A stretch of DNA of 64,000 nucleotides, from positions 186,001-250,000 of the forward strand of contig NZ_PIQX01000003.1 in NCBI RefSeq assembly GCF_003049085.1. Reading direction: 5' to 3'. The position numbers and the translations under genes are program-made. The notes under the pieces are model-generated. The model worked only from the letters and a program-made list of their open reading frames with translations, was not told where the DNA came from and ran no database searches. Below are positions 1 through 7,152 of this stretch, piece after piece (within the stretch, counting starts at the first letter, position 1; each line of letters starts with the position of its first letter). Source of the DNA: Campylobacter concisus (GTDB lineage Bacteria > Campylobacterota > Campylobacteria > Campylobacterales > Campylobacteraceae).

Positions 1-192
1 GAGAATTCCAATTACAAGTATTATCGTGTTGAGAACGCTCGCAACACTACTTCCTGCTTCGGTTACTTGAGTATTTACGTTTTGCTCAAGTGTCTTCAAC
101 ACATTTTGTCCGCCACCTGCTCCAAAAAGAAACAATGGTGAGCACATTGCCAGATAAAAAAGCTTTTTCGCTTTTGATAGGATTTTTTTCAT
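1..192 (-). CDS. VirB2/TrbC-type conjugative pilin, N-terminal part
   Basis: Reading leftward from an ATG at 192, preceded by AAAGGAG, 64 codons run off the window edge. The product starts with a basic stretch (MKKILSKAKK), a hydrophobic signal segment ending in LFLFGA, a short Gly-rich linker, about 25 polar residues, and then a second hydrophobic stretch (TIILVIGIL). This layout (signal peptide, short polar region, membrane helix) is that of VirB2/TrbC pilins of type IV secretion systems. The VirB5/TrbJ, TrbM and relaxase genes nearby support the reading. The rest of the transfer operon would lie left of the window. The call rests on architecture, not on a diagnostic residue motif. Confidence 0.6.
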   Translation of the reverse strand, partial: MKKILSKAKKLFYLAMCSPLFLFGAGGGQNVLKTLEQNVNTQVTEAGSSVASVLNTIILVIGIL

Positions 193-396
193 TCCATACT
201 CCTTTGTAATTTATTTTGTTTCCGTTACTATATTATTTTTAAAAAACGGACTTTTTGTATAAATATTTTTAAGATGTATGTTTTTATGGGAGTTCTAAAA
301 TATGATATAAGTTTTTTTTAATTTTTTATTTACTTTTTAATTTTTCTAAAGTAACGTTTTTTTGGCACTTCATTTATTTTTTTTATAAATTTTTTC

Positions 397-410
397 TTTT
401 ACAAAATGTC
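397..410 (-). promoter_or_regulatory. Element-wide motif GACATTTTGTAAAA (copy 1 of 6)
   Basis: On the minus strand these bases read GACATTTTGTAAAA. The same 14-mer occurs on the plus strand at 9892-9905 and 10014-10027, and with one mismatch (GACAATTTGTAAAA) in each of the three tandem repeat copies at 4981, 5268 and 5555. All copies lie in non-coding DNA of the mobile element, which suggests a protein-binding site (regulator or replication/recombination factor). Confidence 0.45.
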
Positions 411-662
411 ACTTTTTAAAAAATTTGTATTTTTTTATTTTTCATTATCTTTTATATCTTTGACTATATATTTTTCAATTTTATATATTCTATTTTAATT
501 TATTTTTTTATAAATATAATTTTTTCTTATCATCTCTATTTTACATATTTTATATTTTTTACAAATATTCTTTTTAATTACTATTCTTATTTAAAAAAAT
601 AAAATCTCATTTTATTTTTTATTTTTATTCTTTTGTAAAAAGAATAAAAATCACACTATAAA

Positions 663-718
663 GCCGATTATATCGGCGTTTAGTGTAAAAAGTGATATAT
701 AAAAGGGGTTATCCTGCC
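663..718 (+). other. oriT: Predicted origin of transfer (oriT) with IncP-type nic site
   Basis: A perfect inverted repeat (GCCGAT-TAT-ATCGGC, 663-677) is followed by an AT-rich spacer and then GGGGTTATCCTGCCTA. The bases TATCCTGCC (710-718) match the conserved nic core YATCCTG|Y of the IncP/Ti-border family cleaved by MOBP relaxases. The cut would fall between 716 and 717. The site lies 80 bp upstream of, and points toward, the relaxase gene at 798, which is the usual arrangement in this family. The inverted repeat would be the relaxosome accessory-protein site. Both the motif and the placement are visible in the sequence. Function is inferred. Confidence 0.72.
687..704 (+). repeat. 18-bp direct repeat AAAAAGTGATATATAAAA, copy 1
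   Basis: The 18-mer AAAAAGTGATATATAAAA lies between the oriT inverted repeat and the nic core. An identical copy in the same orientation is at 9532-9549, 8.8 kb away in the other large control region of the element. Its TATATAA core could act as a -10 box, or it may be a relaxosome-protein site. Confidence 0.45.
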
Positions 719-797
719 TATCTTCTCGCATTATATTTTTTTAACTTTACTTACACTAACATCATTACAAATCTTTTAAATAGTTGGAGTTTTTATT

Positions 798-2417
798 TTG
801 GCTAGGACAGAAGCGCAATGGGATGAATTTTTAAAAACTATCAGAGCTGGGCGAACAAAAAATTCAATAAATGAGCACAAAAATATATCTTTTAGCTCGA
901 GCCATATTTCATCGATTAAAAATTCTTTCTTAAAAAATACAAAACAATCTGTTGTGAAGATGATTTCAAATTTACCACGTGAAAGTATTAAAAGATGTAT
1001 TGACTACACTCTTAATAACTCAATTGATGGCTCTGCCATCAATGAAAAAGGGGAGAGAGTAAGCAGTGACGAAATTATGAAAAATTGGAGTAAGGATTTT
1101 GGCACAAATAAAAATTCAAAAGACGCTTGGCATCTGATTTTCTCAATCAATGAGCCATGCAATGACGAAAAAACACTAAACGCTCTAGTTGATAGTGTTA
1201 GTGAAATTTTAAGTAGAAATTTTATGGGGCATAAGTATGCTTTGGTGCTTCACACGCATCAAAACAACCCACACGTGCATGTGGTTCTTAACAAGCGTAA
1301 TGATATGACTAGGCGTAAAATTCATTTTGATACTCGTGACGAGATTAAAGATTTCTTCGACGAAGTTCGCACTGATTTTGCCTATTCGCTTGGCGCAAGA
1401 GGGTTAAAATACGAAAATAAAAACGCTATGCATAAGGATTTAAAAAAAGAATTTTCTAAAATAAAATCTAGTGTCAACCTTGAGCAGGATAGCTATACGG
1501 CAAAGGATAAAACACTAGAATTTTACGAGCAAATGCAAGAAAAAAATAAGAGAGAATACAATGCAACTTCCAGCCGTATTAAGGCTATGAATGATGAGAT
1601 TGATTTGCTAAAAAAAGCTAATGATGAGCTGACTAGGCAATTTTTACTATACGTTCAGAAAAAGGGCAAAAAACGTTTTAAGCTGGGTAAGGAGCTAAAA
1701 GAGAATAATAAAATATTACTTCAAAAACGCAAGGATTTAATAAAAGAGATTAAAAAGCTTGATAGTCTTTCACATAAGGCTACTCAGATTAATGATATGC
1801 ATTTGGCTCACTACAAGGATCAATCTGATACCCTTAAATTACTTGAAAATTTTAGTTATAACTTTAACAAAATTTATCCGCACGGTAAAGGCTCTAGTAA
1901 AGCCGACTGGTTATTTTCTAAAAAGGTAAAACGATCTATTGCTGTGCTTCGTGGGCGTGATGATAATGCTAAAAAATACTTTGATGATAGCTTAGTTGCT
2001 ACACGTCTTTTGGGTCGCAATGAAAGTCTTTTTAAACTTAATAAAAAACTTGAAATTTTAGATCAAAGCCTTTATATTTTACATCACTCTGAGCTTGGCG
2101 ATACTGAGAAAAATGAATTTAAAAAGCGACTAGATGATAATAAGGATTTTATAGCCGATATATGTAAAAAACGCTTTTTATATATTGAAAATAAGCTATT
2201 AAAATCTGAAAAGATTAGTAAGGACGATTTTCTTTTAAAAGAGTATTTTAAAGGCGTATCTATGCTTGATACTACGGCTAATGAACGACTTGTTAGGATT
2301 AAAAACGAGCGTAGGCTTTATAAGGATGTTTTGGCTGAGCGTGAGGCTATGGGCTTAAATTCTTACTCTTCGTATGATAAAACTCAAAATGAAAAAAATA
2401 ACGATCGTAGTAGATAA
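798..2417 (+). CDS. Relaxase / mobilization protein (MOBP-like, MobA/VirD2 nickase domain)
   Basis: DNA relaxase that would nick the adjacent oriT and stay covalently attached to the transferred strand. The first ~200 of 539 residues form the nickase domain. The metal-binding motif HTHQNNPHVHVVLN lies at residues 152-165 (H152, H154, H159 and H161, with N165), matching motif III of the RP4 TraI/VirD2 family. A candidate catalytic tyrosine is Y70 in IKRCIDYTLNN, by analogy only. From about residue 230 the protein is Lys/Glu-rich and probably coiled-coil, a region likely used for partner contacts. The start is a TTG at 798, preceded by TTGGAG. No helicase or primase domain is fused to it. The primase is separate at 5672-6910. 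Confidence 0.85.
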   Translation: MARTEAQWDEFLKTIRAGRTKNSINEHKNISFSSSHISSIKNSFLKNTKQSVVKMISNLPRESIKRCIDYTLNNSIDGSAINEKGERVSSDEIMKNWSKDFGTNKNSKDAWHLIFSINEPCNDEKTLNALVDSVSEILSRNFMGHKYALVLHTHQNNPHVHVVLNKRNDMTRRKIHFDTRDEIKDFFDEVRTDFAYSLGARGLKYENKNAMHKDLKKEFSKIKSSVNLEQDSYTAKDKTLEFYEQMQEKNKREYNATSSRIKAMNDEIDLLKKANDELTRQFLLYVQKKGKKRFKLGKELKENNKILLQKRKDLIKEIKKLDSLSHKATQINDMHLAHYKDQSDTLKLLENFSYNFNKIYPHGKGSSKADWLFSKKVKRSIAVLRGRDDNAKKYFDDSLVATRLLGRNESLFKLNKKLEILDQSLYILHHSELGDTEKNEFKKRLDDNKDFIADICKKRFLYIENKLLKSEKISKDDFLLKEYFKGVSMLDTTANERLVRIKNERRLYKDVLAEREAMGLNSYSSYDKTQNEKNNDRSR

Positions 2418-2588
2418 ATGCTATTACCTACTATTTTAAAATTTCTTTGATTGTTGTTTGATAGTTTGCTAAAAAAATAATAAAATATATAATAATAAAA
2501 CTACATATAATTAAAATTAATAAAAGTTAAGAATAATAAATAAAGTAATTTTTTATAAAAATTAAGATAGTAAATATTAAAAAATGTG

Positions 2589-2894
2589 TTATTTCGTTGG
2601 CACATTCTTTAAAATACTTTTGACATTCCTATCTGTATAAACTTCATCTCTTTTACTTATGTCGAGAAAAAGTACTATAAGCTCTTCGTCTTGTATAAAA
2701 CATATTAAACGATAGTTTTTTACTCTATATCTCCATAATCCACTCAAATTCTCAGTTAATCCTTTTCCACTACTGCGAGGATCATCACTTTCCTCGAGCC
2801 GATCAAGAAACTTTTGAATTGGTTTTTTTATTGAGCCGTCAAGTTCATTAAACTTCTCTTTGGCATAATCGCTAAATCGTATCTTATAAGCCAT
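2589..2894 (-). CDS. RelE/ParE-superfamily toxin
   Basis: A 101-residue protein of the usual RelE size. It contains a helical N-terminus (YAKEKFNELDGSIKKPIQKFL), then the family signature GLWRYRVKNYRLICF (about residues 67-81) and a C-terminal DISKRDEVY strand. RelE/StbE toxins are ribosome-dependent mRNA interferases; the basic residues around W-RYRV-NYR-I correspond to the RNA-contact strand. Its ATG lies inside the 3' end of the antitoxin gene, an 11-base overlap that is standard for type II toxin-antitoxin operons. It is the last gene of a leftward run starting near 4644. A DNA gyrase-directed ParE activity cannot be excluded. Confidence 0.85.
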   Translation of the reverse strand: MAYKIRFSDYAKEKFNELDGSIKKPIQKFLDRLEESDDPRSSGKGLTENLSGLWRYRVKNYRLICFIQDEELIVLFLDISKRDEVYTDRNVKSILKNVPTK

Positions 2895-3135
2895 TTTCTT
2901 TCTTTATATCAGCCCATGAGGTTGATTTGCTTCCGCTAGCCAAATATTCAGAATAAAGCTTTGCTCCAAGCTTTGCATCTTCAATATCTTGTAAGGCTTC
3001 GCTGTCGATCTTATCTTTCGATGTGTTGATATACTTTATCGTATATGTTGGATTGCTGGCTTTGGCGACAGCGTTTTTTATAGCTTGGATAATTTGTTGA
3101 TTTAAATTTTCGCCTGTAATAGTTATTGTTTTCAT
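2884..3135 (-). CDS. RelB-like antitoxin
   Basis: An 83-residue acidic protein directly upstream of, and overlapping, the RelE-type toxin. The N-terminal half (MKTITITGENLNQQIIQAIKN) looks like a short beta strand plus helix suited to DNA binding or dimerisation. The C-terminal half ends in GSKSTSWADIKKENGL, similar to the toxin-wrapping tail of RelB-family antitoxins that carry S-W-(A/E)-D-I-K. The ATG is preceded by CGGAG. It would neutralise the toxin and repress the operon, and on this element it probably serves maintenance. Confidence 0.8.
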   Translation of the reverse strand: MKTITITGENLNQQIIQAIKNAVAKASNPTYTIKYINTSKDKIDSEALQDIEDAKLGAKLYSEYLASGSKSTSWADIKKENGL

Positions 3136-3150
3136 GTGTCTTGCTCCGTT

Positions 3151-3432
3151 TTATCTATTCTTATCCATTATTTTTTCGATATCTATATCTGCGCCTTTAT
3201 CTTCTGTTTCGCAATAACTAGCTTCAACTGCATAATTTTTTCCAAGAGTCCTAACCAAATCTGGTTCGTTTCCTATATATCCTTGACTTCTTAATTGCTT
3301 ATATTTTTTTATGATTTCTGCACAACTTTCTTTTTGCTCTTTTTTTTGCACCTTTGGCAGTTGAAACTCTGCACATCCACTAAAAAACAACCCAGCTATT
3401 GCTGTAATTATCAAAACCTTATTTACTTTCAT
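3151..3432 (-). CDS. Small lipoprotein of the mobile element
   Basis: A 93-residue protein with a lipoprotein signal peptide: basic start MKVNK, hydrophobic core and lipobox LFFSGC, giving lipidation at C20. The mature part is charged and has two further cysteines (C37, C74). No family is recognised. It sits 15 bases upstream of the antitoxin gene, at the end of a run of small unknown genes. Small lipoproteins in conjugation loci often mediate entry exclusion (TrbK in RP4) or form part of the outer-membrane pore (VirB7). Either is possible, but nothing in the sequence decides it. Confidence 0.65.
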   Translation of the reverse strand: MKVNKVLIITAIAGLFFSGCAEFQLPKVQKKEQKESCAEIIKKYKQLRSQGYIGNEPDLVRTLGKNYAVEASYCETEDKGADIDIEKIMDKNR

Positions 3433-3515
3433 TGTAAATCCTTTTTTAAGAAAAATTATAACATATTGTATAAAATTTTACGTTATAAGGCTATTTGGTT
3501 TCTCGACCAGCTTTA

Positions 3516-3755
3516 TCATACTCTGGCTCTTCTTTGCTCTTCTTCGTCGATCTGACACACTACTTCGTCGTCGTGCCATATCATGCACCCAAGGGAGTCT
3601 AAGTACTCAACCATCAACCTAACACTGCTTTTTAAAAATGAGAGCTCTCTATCACTTATATTTGCAAGCTCTCTTGACTCTAGTGGGAGCGGAGCTTTAA
3701 TTAACTCATTCATTATTTCATTTGCTCTCTCAAATTTATTATAATCTCTATTCAT
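3516..3755 (-). CDS. Hypothetical small protein of the mobile element
   Basis: A 79-residue soluble, acidic protein with no signal peptide and no recognised family. The sequence is mostly helical (FERANEIMNELIKAPLPL, then SFLKSSVRLMVEYLDSLG) and ends in a charged tail EEEQRRARV. The ATG is preceded by AAAAGGAG, a strong ribosome binding site. It lies 11 bases downstream of the 125-residue gene, so it is probably translated from the same leftward mRNA. Its size and composition would suit a small regulator or an anti-host factor, but that is a guess. Confidence 0.6.
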   Translation of the reverse strand: MNRDYNKFERANEIMNELIKAPLPLESRELANISDRELSFLKSSVRLMVEYLDSLGCMIWHDDEVVCQIDEEEQRRARV

Positions 3756-3766
3756 GTTTGCTCCTT

Positions 3767-4144
3767 TTATGGCAATTTAAAACCTATTGCATAAATCGGA
3801 TACACATTCTCTATAAACCCACTTTTAGCCAAAGTTTCTCTTATTTCCTTAAAAGTATGGCGACGATCATCATATTTGATCCAGCCACCTTCAATATCTT
3901 TTTTCTCAAAATACCAATACACTTCATCTATATTAATATAGCTTTCTTCGACATGCCCCTGTTTAAGTGCCATGCTATTATCAAATTTATCTGCTGGCTC
4001 GGCTGGTTCTATAACATAGTAGTATTCATTGTCGCTAGCTGCTTTATAAAAATCTACTACTCTATAGATAGACTCGAATTTATCAAGTGGTCTATCCATG
4101 TGCTTTTTTAGGACTATTCTGTCATTTGATTTAAATTTTTGCAT
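3767..4144 (-). CDS. Hypothetical protein of the mobile element
   Basis: A 125-residue protein without signal peptide or membrane segment, rich in Tyr, Asp, Glu and Lys. The N-terminus (FKSNDRIVLKKHMDRPLDKFESIYRVVDFY) suggests a small beta-barrel fold. The middle has an aromatic cluster (EVYWYFEKKDIEGGWIKYDD). I do not recognise the family. AAGGAG lies just upstream of the ATG. Neighbours on both sides are 10-11 bases away on the same strand, which indicates one operon with 3516-4644. Confidence 0.6.
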   Translation of the reverse strand: MQKFKSNDRIVLKKHMDRPLDKFESIYRVVDFYKAASDNEYYYVIEPAEPADKFDNSMALKQGHVEESYINIDEVYWYFEKKDIEGGWIKYDDRRHTFKEIRETLAKSGFIENVYPIYAIGFKLP

Positions 4145-4154
4145 TTTAGACTCC

Positions 4155-4394
4155 TTAATTGTTTAGGTTTGCTAGTAAATTTGACTTTTCGTCTTCTATG
4201 CTCTTAATTACATCTTCTTTATTTGTAATTTCGCAACCAAACTCGTCTGCTAGCTCAATTATGTACTTTTGAAGCCTAGCACATTCGGCTATGACTTCTT
4301 CGCTGTCGTCATCCAAATCCCCTAACCATTTGCATTCTTTTAACGCCTTTAGCGTCATTTCATGCCTGCAGTAGCTCATAAATATCTCTCTCAT
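4155..4394 (-). CDS. Hypothetical small protein of the mobile element
   Basis: A 79-residue acidic protein, probably all-helical, with two cysteines near the N-terminus (C9, C21) and one in an AECARLQKYI helix. It has no signal peptide and no recognised family. The start is chosen because AAGGAGTAGAAG precedes the ATG; a second Met lies six residues in. It is separated by 10 bases from each flanking gene. Confidence 0.55.
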   Translation of the reverse strand: MREIFMSYCRHEMTLKALKECKWLGDLDDDSEEVIAECARLQKYIIELADEFGCEITNKEDVIKSIEDEKSNLLANLNN

Positions 4395-4404
4395 CTTCTA
4401 CTCC

Positions 4405-4644
4405 TTATCTATTTTCTCTTATATTTTGCTCTATAACATCTTTTGTGGCTCTTAGTGACTCACAAAATGATGTAAACTCGGTCTTTTCGCCTTTATTATA
4501 GGTAACATAAACTACGTTAGTTGTGTTCGTGTCGTTTAACATGGCTTCGTATACCACACCATTTCTTTGCATCGATATATGCTTTTCATCGCCATTTATC
4601 TTTCCGTATTGACTAAGTAGGTTAATTATGCTGTTTGCTTTCAT
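4405..4644 (-). CDS. Hypothetical small protein, first gene of a leftward operon
   Basis: A 79-residue protein predicted to be alpha/beta: an N-terminal helix (SIINLLSQYGKI), strands (HISMQRNGVVYEAML, NVVYVTYNKG) and a C-terminal helix (SLRATKDVIEQNIRE). It is not recognised. The ATG at 4644 is preceded by AAAGGA. As the most upstream gene of the run ending with the toxin at 2589, its promoter should lie in the AT-rich stretch at about 4650-4750. Confidence 0.55.
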   Translation of the reverse strand: MKANSIINLLSQYGKINGDEKHISMQRNGVVYEAMLNDTNTTNVVYVTYNKGEKTEFTSFCESLRATKDVIEQNIRENR

Positions 4645-4848
4645 CTCTTATCCTTTCTTTTTATAATAAGATTATATCCAAAATAAACTTAATAAATAAT
4701 AAAATAATAAATAATAGAATATTATATAATTAAAATATTCAGTAGTAAAAAAATAATCTATGAAATAAAATAATAAAAATACAAACATAATATTTAAGCA
4801 TTTTTTAAGTTACATTATGCTTTTTTCTTCCCCCTTTTTAAATTTACA
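4645..4848. other. AT-rich upstream region of the small-gene operon
   Basis: Roughly 200 bp of AT-rich DNA with no gene. It should contain the promoter for the leftward operon starting at 4644. Several TATAAT-like hexamers occur on the minus strand, but the composition is too biased to choose one. Confidence 0.4.
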
Positions 4849-4969
4849 CATCGCTTTTAGCGATGCTACTATATTGCGGGGCGTTGCGGGGTATCCCCGC
4901 TTAATACCATAAAGAGCCGAGACCTAGGCTCGGCTCTGGCGTTCCAGCACTCTAGTGCAGGTCGCCTGC
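4849..4969. other. GC-rich cluster of four consecutive stem-loops
   Basis: A GC-rich island inside AT-rich DNA, with four perfect or near-perfect inverted repeats in 120 bp. They are CATCGCT-TTT-AGCGATG (4849-4865), GCGGGG-TAT-CCCCGC (4886-4900), AGAGCCGAG-(7)-CTCGGCTCT (4913-4937), and GGCG...GCACT-CT-AGTGC...CGCC (4938-4966). The last can refold as GCAGG-TCG-CCTGC (4957-4969). Part of a second GCGGGG (4876-4881) gives hairpin 2 an alternative partner. No coding potential is seen. A single-strand or replication origin, a structured RNA, or a protein-bound regulatory array would all fit. It lies immediately left of the tandem repeats. Confidence 0.6.
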
Positions 4970-4973
4970 CATA

Positions 4974-5666
4974 AATTTCGGACAATTTGTAAAAATAAAT
5001 TTACTCAACAATGCGTCAAACTCCCACACAAAGGGGATAAACATCACTTTATCAATACTTATTTAAAGCTTAAAGTCTAAAAACCATAGCTTTATCCTGA
5101 CTAGCCAAATCCTGAACTATTGACGAGAAAATGTAAAATTTCTTACTATTTAAAAGCCTTACAAACGCCGATACAATGGGGCTAAACCTAACTTCATCAA
5201 TACTTACTTAAAGCTTAAAGTCTAAAAAGCAGATGGCTTGCATTCGATTACGGCTCATAAAATTTCGGACAATTTGTAAAAATAAATTTACTCAACAATG
5301 CGTCAAACTCCCACACAAAGGGGATAAACATCACTTTATCAATACTTATTTAAAGCTTAAAGTCTAAAAACCATAGCTTTATCCTGACTAGCCAAATCCT
5401 GAACTATTGACGAGAAAATGTAAAATTTCTTACTATTTAAAAGCCTTACAAACGCCGATACAATGGGGCTAAACCTAACTTCATCAATACTTACTTAAAG
5501 CTTAAAGTCTAAAAAGCAGATGGCTTGCATTCGATTACGGCTCATAAAATTTCGGACAATTTGTAAAAATAAATTTACTCAACAATGCGTCAAACTCCCA
5601 CACAAAGGGGATAAACATCACTTTATCAATACTTATTTAAAGCTTAAAGTCTAAAAGCAGATGGCT
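4974..5666. repeat. 287-bp tandem repeat, 2.4 copies
   Basis: Copy 1 (4974-5260) and copy 2 (5261-5547) read as identical. Copy 3 (5548-5666) is partial. Each full unit contains two related ~53-bp cores sharing CTTAAAGCTTAAAG-type sequence: type A at 5031, 5318 and 5605, and type B at 5176 and 5463, spaced alternately 145 and 142 bp. In copy 3 an A core is joined directly to B-type flanking sequence (GCAGATGGCT), which is what recombination between A and B cores would give. Each unit starts with GGACAATTTGTAAAA, the element-wide motif. The block ends six bases before the primase stop codon. It is not a CRISPR array, because the DNA between cores is also repeated. Confidence 0.85.
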
Positions 5667-5671
5667 GTTTT

Positions 5672-6910
5672 TTATCGTATCTTAGATGATCTTTCGTAGT
5701 CTTTTTCAATTTTTGCATTTATCAAGTTAAATCGCTTATAGCTTTCTCTCATTCCCTGCAATGTCTTGATCTTTGGTTCTATTTCTCTAAATTTTTCAAT
5801 ATTAAGGGCGTATAGGTCTTTTATTCTACTTTTCTTAGCATCTGGCTCGAGAAAGTCGTATTTCTTTGACAAATACTCAACTTGCCGAGAAAACTCCTTT
5901 AAAGGCTTTGTTATGCTGTCGAGATTAATTTTATTACTACTTATACCTAATGCTGTGCCTGCTACCAAATCATCATTAAAGTCCTTTAGGATTGGTTTGG
6001 CTGATCTCGCATTTGGTACTATTTCTAGTATCGCTTTTGTAAATTCTTTGCCACGTTCGTCATTATCAAATCCTAGTACAACTCCTGCATTTGGTGCCAG
6101 CTTTGTCAATGCTTTTATGACTTCCTTTTGCGTTGCCGATATTTGACCATTTGTTGAGCATAGGAGTGTTTCTTTTAAATTTACGTCTTTTATTTCACAA
6201 TATGATAATGTATCTATCATGCTCTCACAGATTACAATATTTTTAAAATCCTTTGGATTCTTGTGTGCTTCGTCTGCCTTGAGTATTTCAAGCCCCTTTA
6301 TTCCATTGCAGAGCTGTTTTATTGGCTTAGCGTATGCCTTTCCTTGCTGATCCTGCGTTAAAGGCTTTGATAAATAGCTTATATACCCTGTCTGTTTTAG
6401 AAATTCTCTTTTGCCACTGCTTAGTTCCAATACACTTAATGTATATGTTGGCACTATTGCATTCTTAAATTTTTCATCCTGCTTGAGGCTACTAAATTTT
6501 ATCAGGATATCACTTTTAATTTTTCTTTTGCTAGTCAAAAATGAGTTTTCATCTATCTTATTTAATTTTTTAAATTTTTCTACTATAATACTATCATTTT
6601 CTTTTTGTTTTATTATTTCTTTAGTATTGATTTTTAACGTCTTTACATCGTTTATTATATTTTCATCTATTAAATCTTTTATTGAAACGCCACGATTTTT
6701 GGCGAAATTATAAATATTTCCTCTATCATTATCATCGCTTGGGTTAAAGTATAAATAGTGTCCGTTGCTTTTTCTCGTTATGATAATTGTATCGGAGTTG
6801 TTGTTTGTGAGTGTCTTGTAATTTTGGCTACTTTTCTCTCGTTTTTCAAAGTAGCCATTATTCTTTAAAATTTCATCTAGTGGGAGTTCGACTAAATTTT
6901 CTTTGTTCAT
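5672..6910 (-). CDS. TOPRIM-domain primase-like protein (DUF3991/TOPRIM family)
   Basis: A 412-residue protein related to plasmid and ICE primases. Residues ~1-85 form the DUF3991-like N-terminal domain (LDEILKNNGYFEKRE..., HYLYFNPSDDNDRGNIYNFAKNRG), which resembles a CHC2 primase domain without zinc ligands. The TOPRIM core lies at about 220-310: the catalytic Glu in IVICESMIDT (E229), and the metal-binding Asp pair in GVVLGFDNDERG (D282, D284). The C-terminal ~100 residues are helical. Such proteins prime synthesis on transferred single-stranded DNA. Its ATG overlaps the trbM stop codon by four bases (ATGA), so it belongs to the leftward operon that starts at 9467. Confidence 0.8.
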   Translation of the reverse strand: MNKENLVELPLDEILKNNGYFEKREKSSQNYKTLTNNNSDTIIITRKSNGHYLYFNPSDDNDRGNIYNFAKNRGVSIKDLIDENIINDVKTLKINTKEIIKQKENDSIIVEKFKKLNKIDENSFLTSKRKIKSDILIKFSSLKQDEKFKNAIVPTYTLSVLELSSGKREFLKQTGYISYLSKPLTQDQQGKAYAKPIKQLCNGIKGLEILKADEAHKNPKDFKNIVICESMIDTLSYCEIKDVNLKETLLCSTNGQISATQKEVIKALTKLAPNAGVVLGFDNDERGKEFTKAILEIVPNARSAKPILKDFNDDLVAGTALGISSNKINLDSITKPLKEFSRQVEYLSKKYDFLEPDAKKSRIKDLYALNIEKFREIEPKIKTLQGMRESYKRFNLINAKIEKDYERSSKIR

Positions 6911-7143
6911 TGTTTAGGACATAATTTTAAAAAGTTCTCACGCTTCTTTGCTTGTTTGTGTGGTTTTTTGTCTGTTATCGAAAAATATTTTTTAAGTGCT
7001 GGAGCACATTCGCTTGGTCTTGTTGGGCTCGATAGGCATAATAATGCTTCGCATGCCAGCTTTGCATCTCCTGTTATTTCCTGTGCTACTGCACTACCTG
7101 CAAACATTGTTATGGCAACAATACTTAAAACTATTTTTTTCAT
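6907..7143 (-). CDS. trbM: TrbM-like conjugal transfer protein, short form
   Basis: A 78-residue secreted protein. The signal peptide ends at AVA-QE, and the mature part contains the TrbM signature GDAKLACEALLCLSS followed by RPSECAPALKKYFSI and a C-terminal FLKLCPKQ. Four conserved cysteines are present. TrbM of RP4 is about twice as long, so this keeps only the Cys-rich core. TrbM-family proteins are periplasmic factors needed for efficient mating-pair formation. The gene is 9 bases downstream of the VirB5/TrbJ gene and overlaps the primase start by four bases. Confidence 0.8.
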   Translation of the reverse strand: MKKIVLSIVAITMFAGSAVAQEITGDAKLACEALLCLSSPTRPSECAPALKKYFSITDKKPHKQAKKRENFLKLCPKQ

Positions 7144-7152
7144 TTTTACTCC

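Larger units (their letters stand above)
193..797. other. AT-rich non-coding region between divergent pilin and relaxase genes
   Basis: About 600 bp of extremely AT-rich DNA with no credible gene. It separates the leftward pilin gene from the rightward relaxase gene and so must hold both promoters. Two structured elements are visible: a GACATTTTGTAAAA motif on the minus strand at 397-410, shared with other non-coding parts of the element, and the predicted oriT at 663-718. Confidence 0.6.

Noticed and set aside
193-662. Possible small genes in the AT-rich left control region
   Set aside because: Only very short frames without ribosome binding sites occur. Composition explains them.
5091-5115. 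Second nic site inside the tandem repeats (TTATCCTGAC)
   Set aside because: The core hexamer ATCCTG occurs here and at 5381, but the base after the cut is A, not C or T, and no relaxase gene or matching inverted repeat is adjacent. The site at 710-718 fits better.
4974-5666. CRISPR array in the repeat block
   Set aside because: The DNA between the 53-bp cores is itself repeated exactly, and unit length (287 bp) and core length are wrong. No cas gene is nearby. It is a tandem duplication with an internal sub-repeat.
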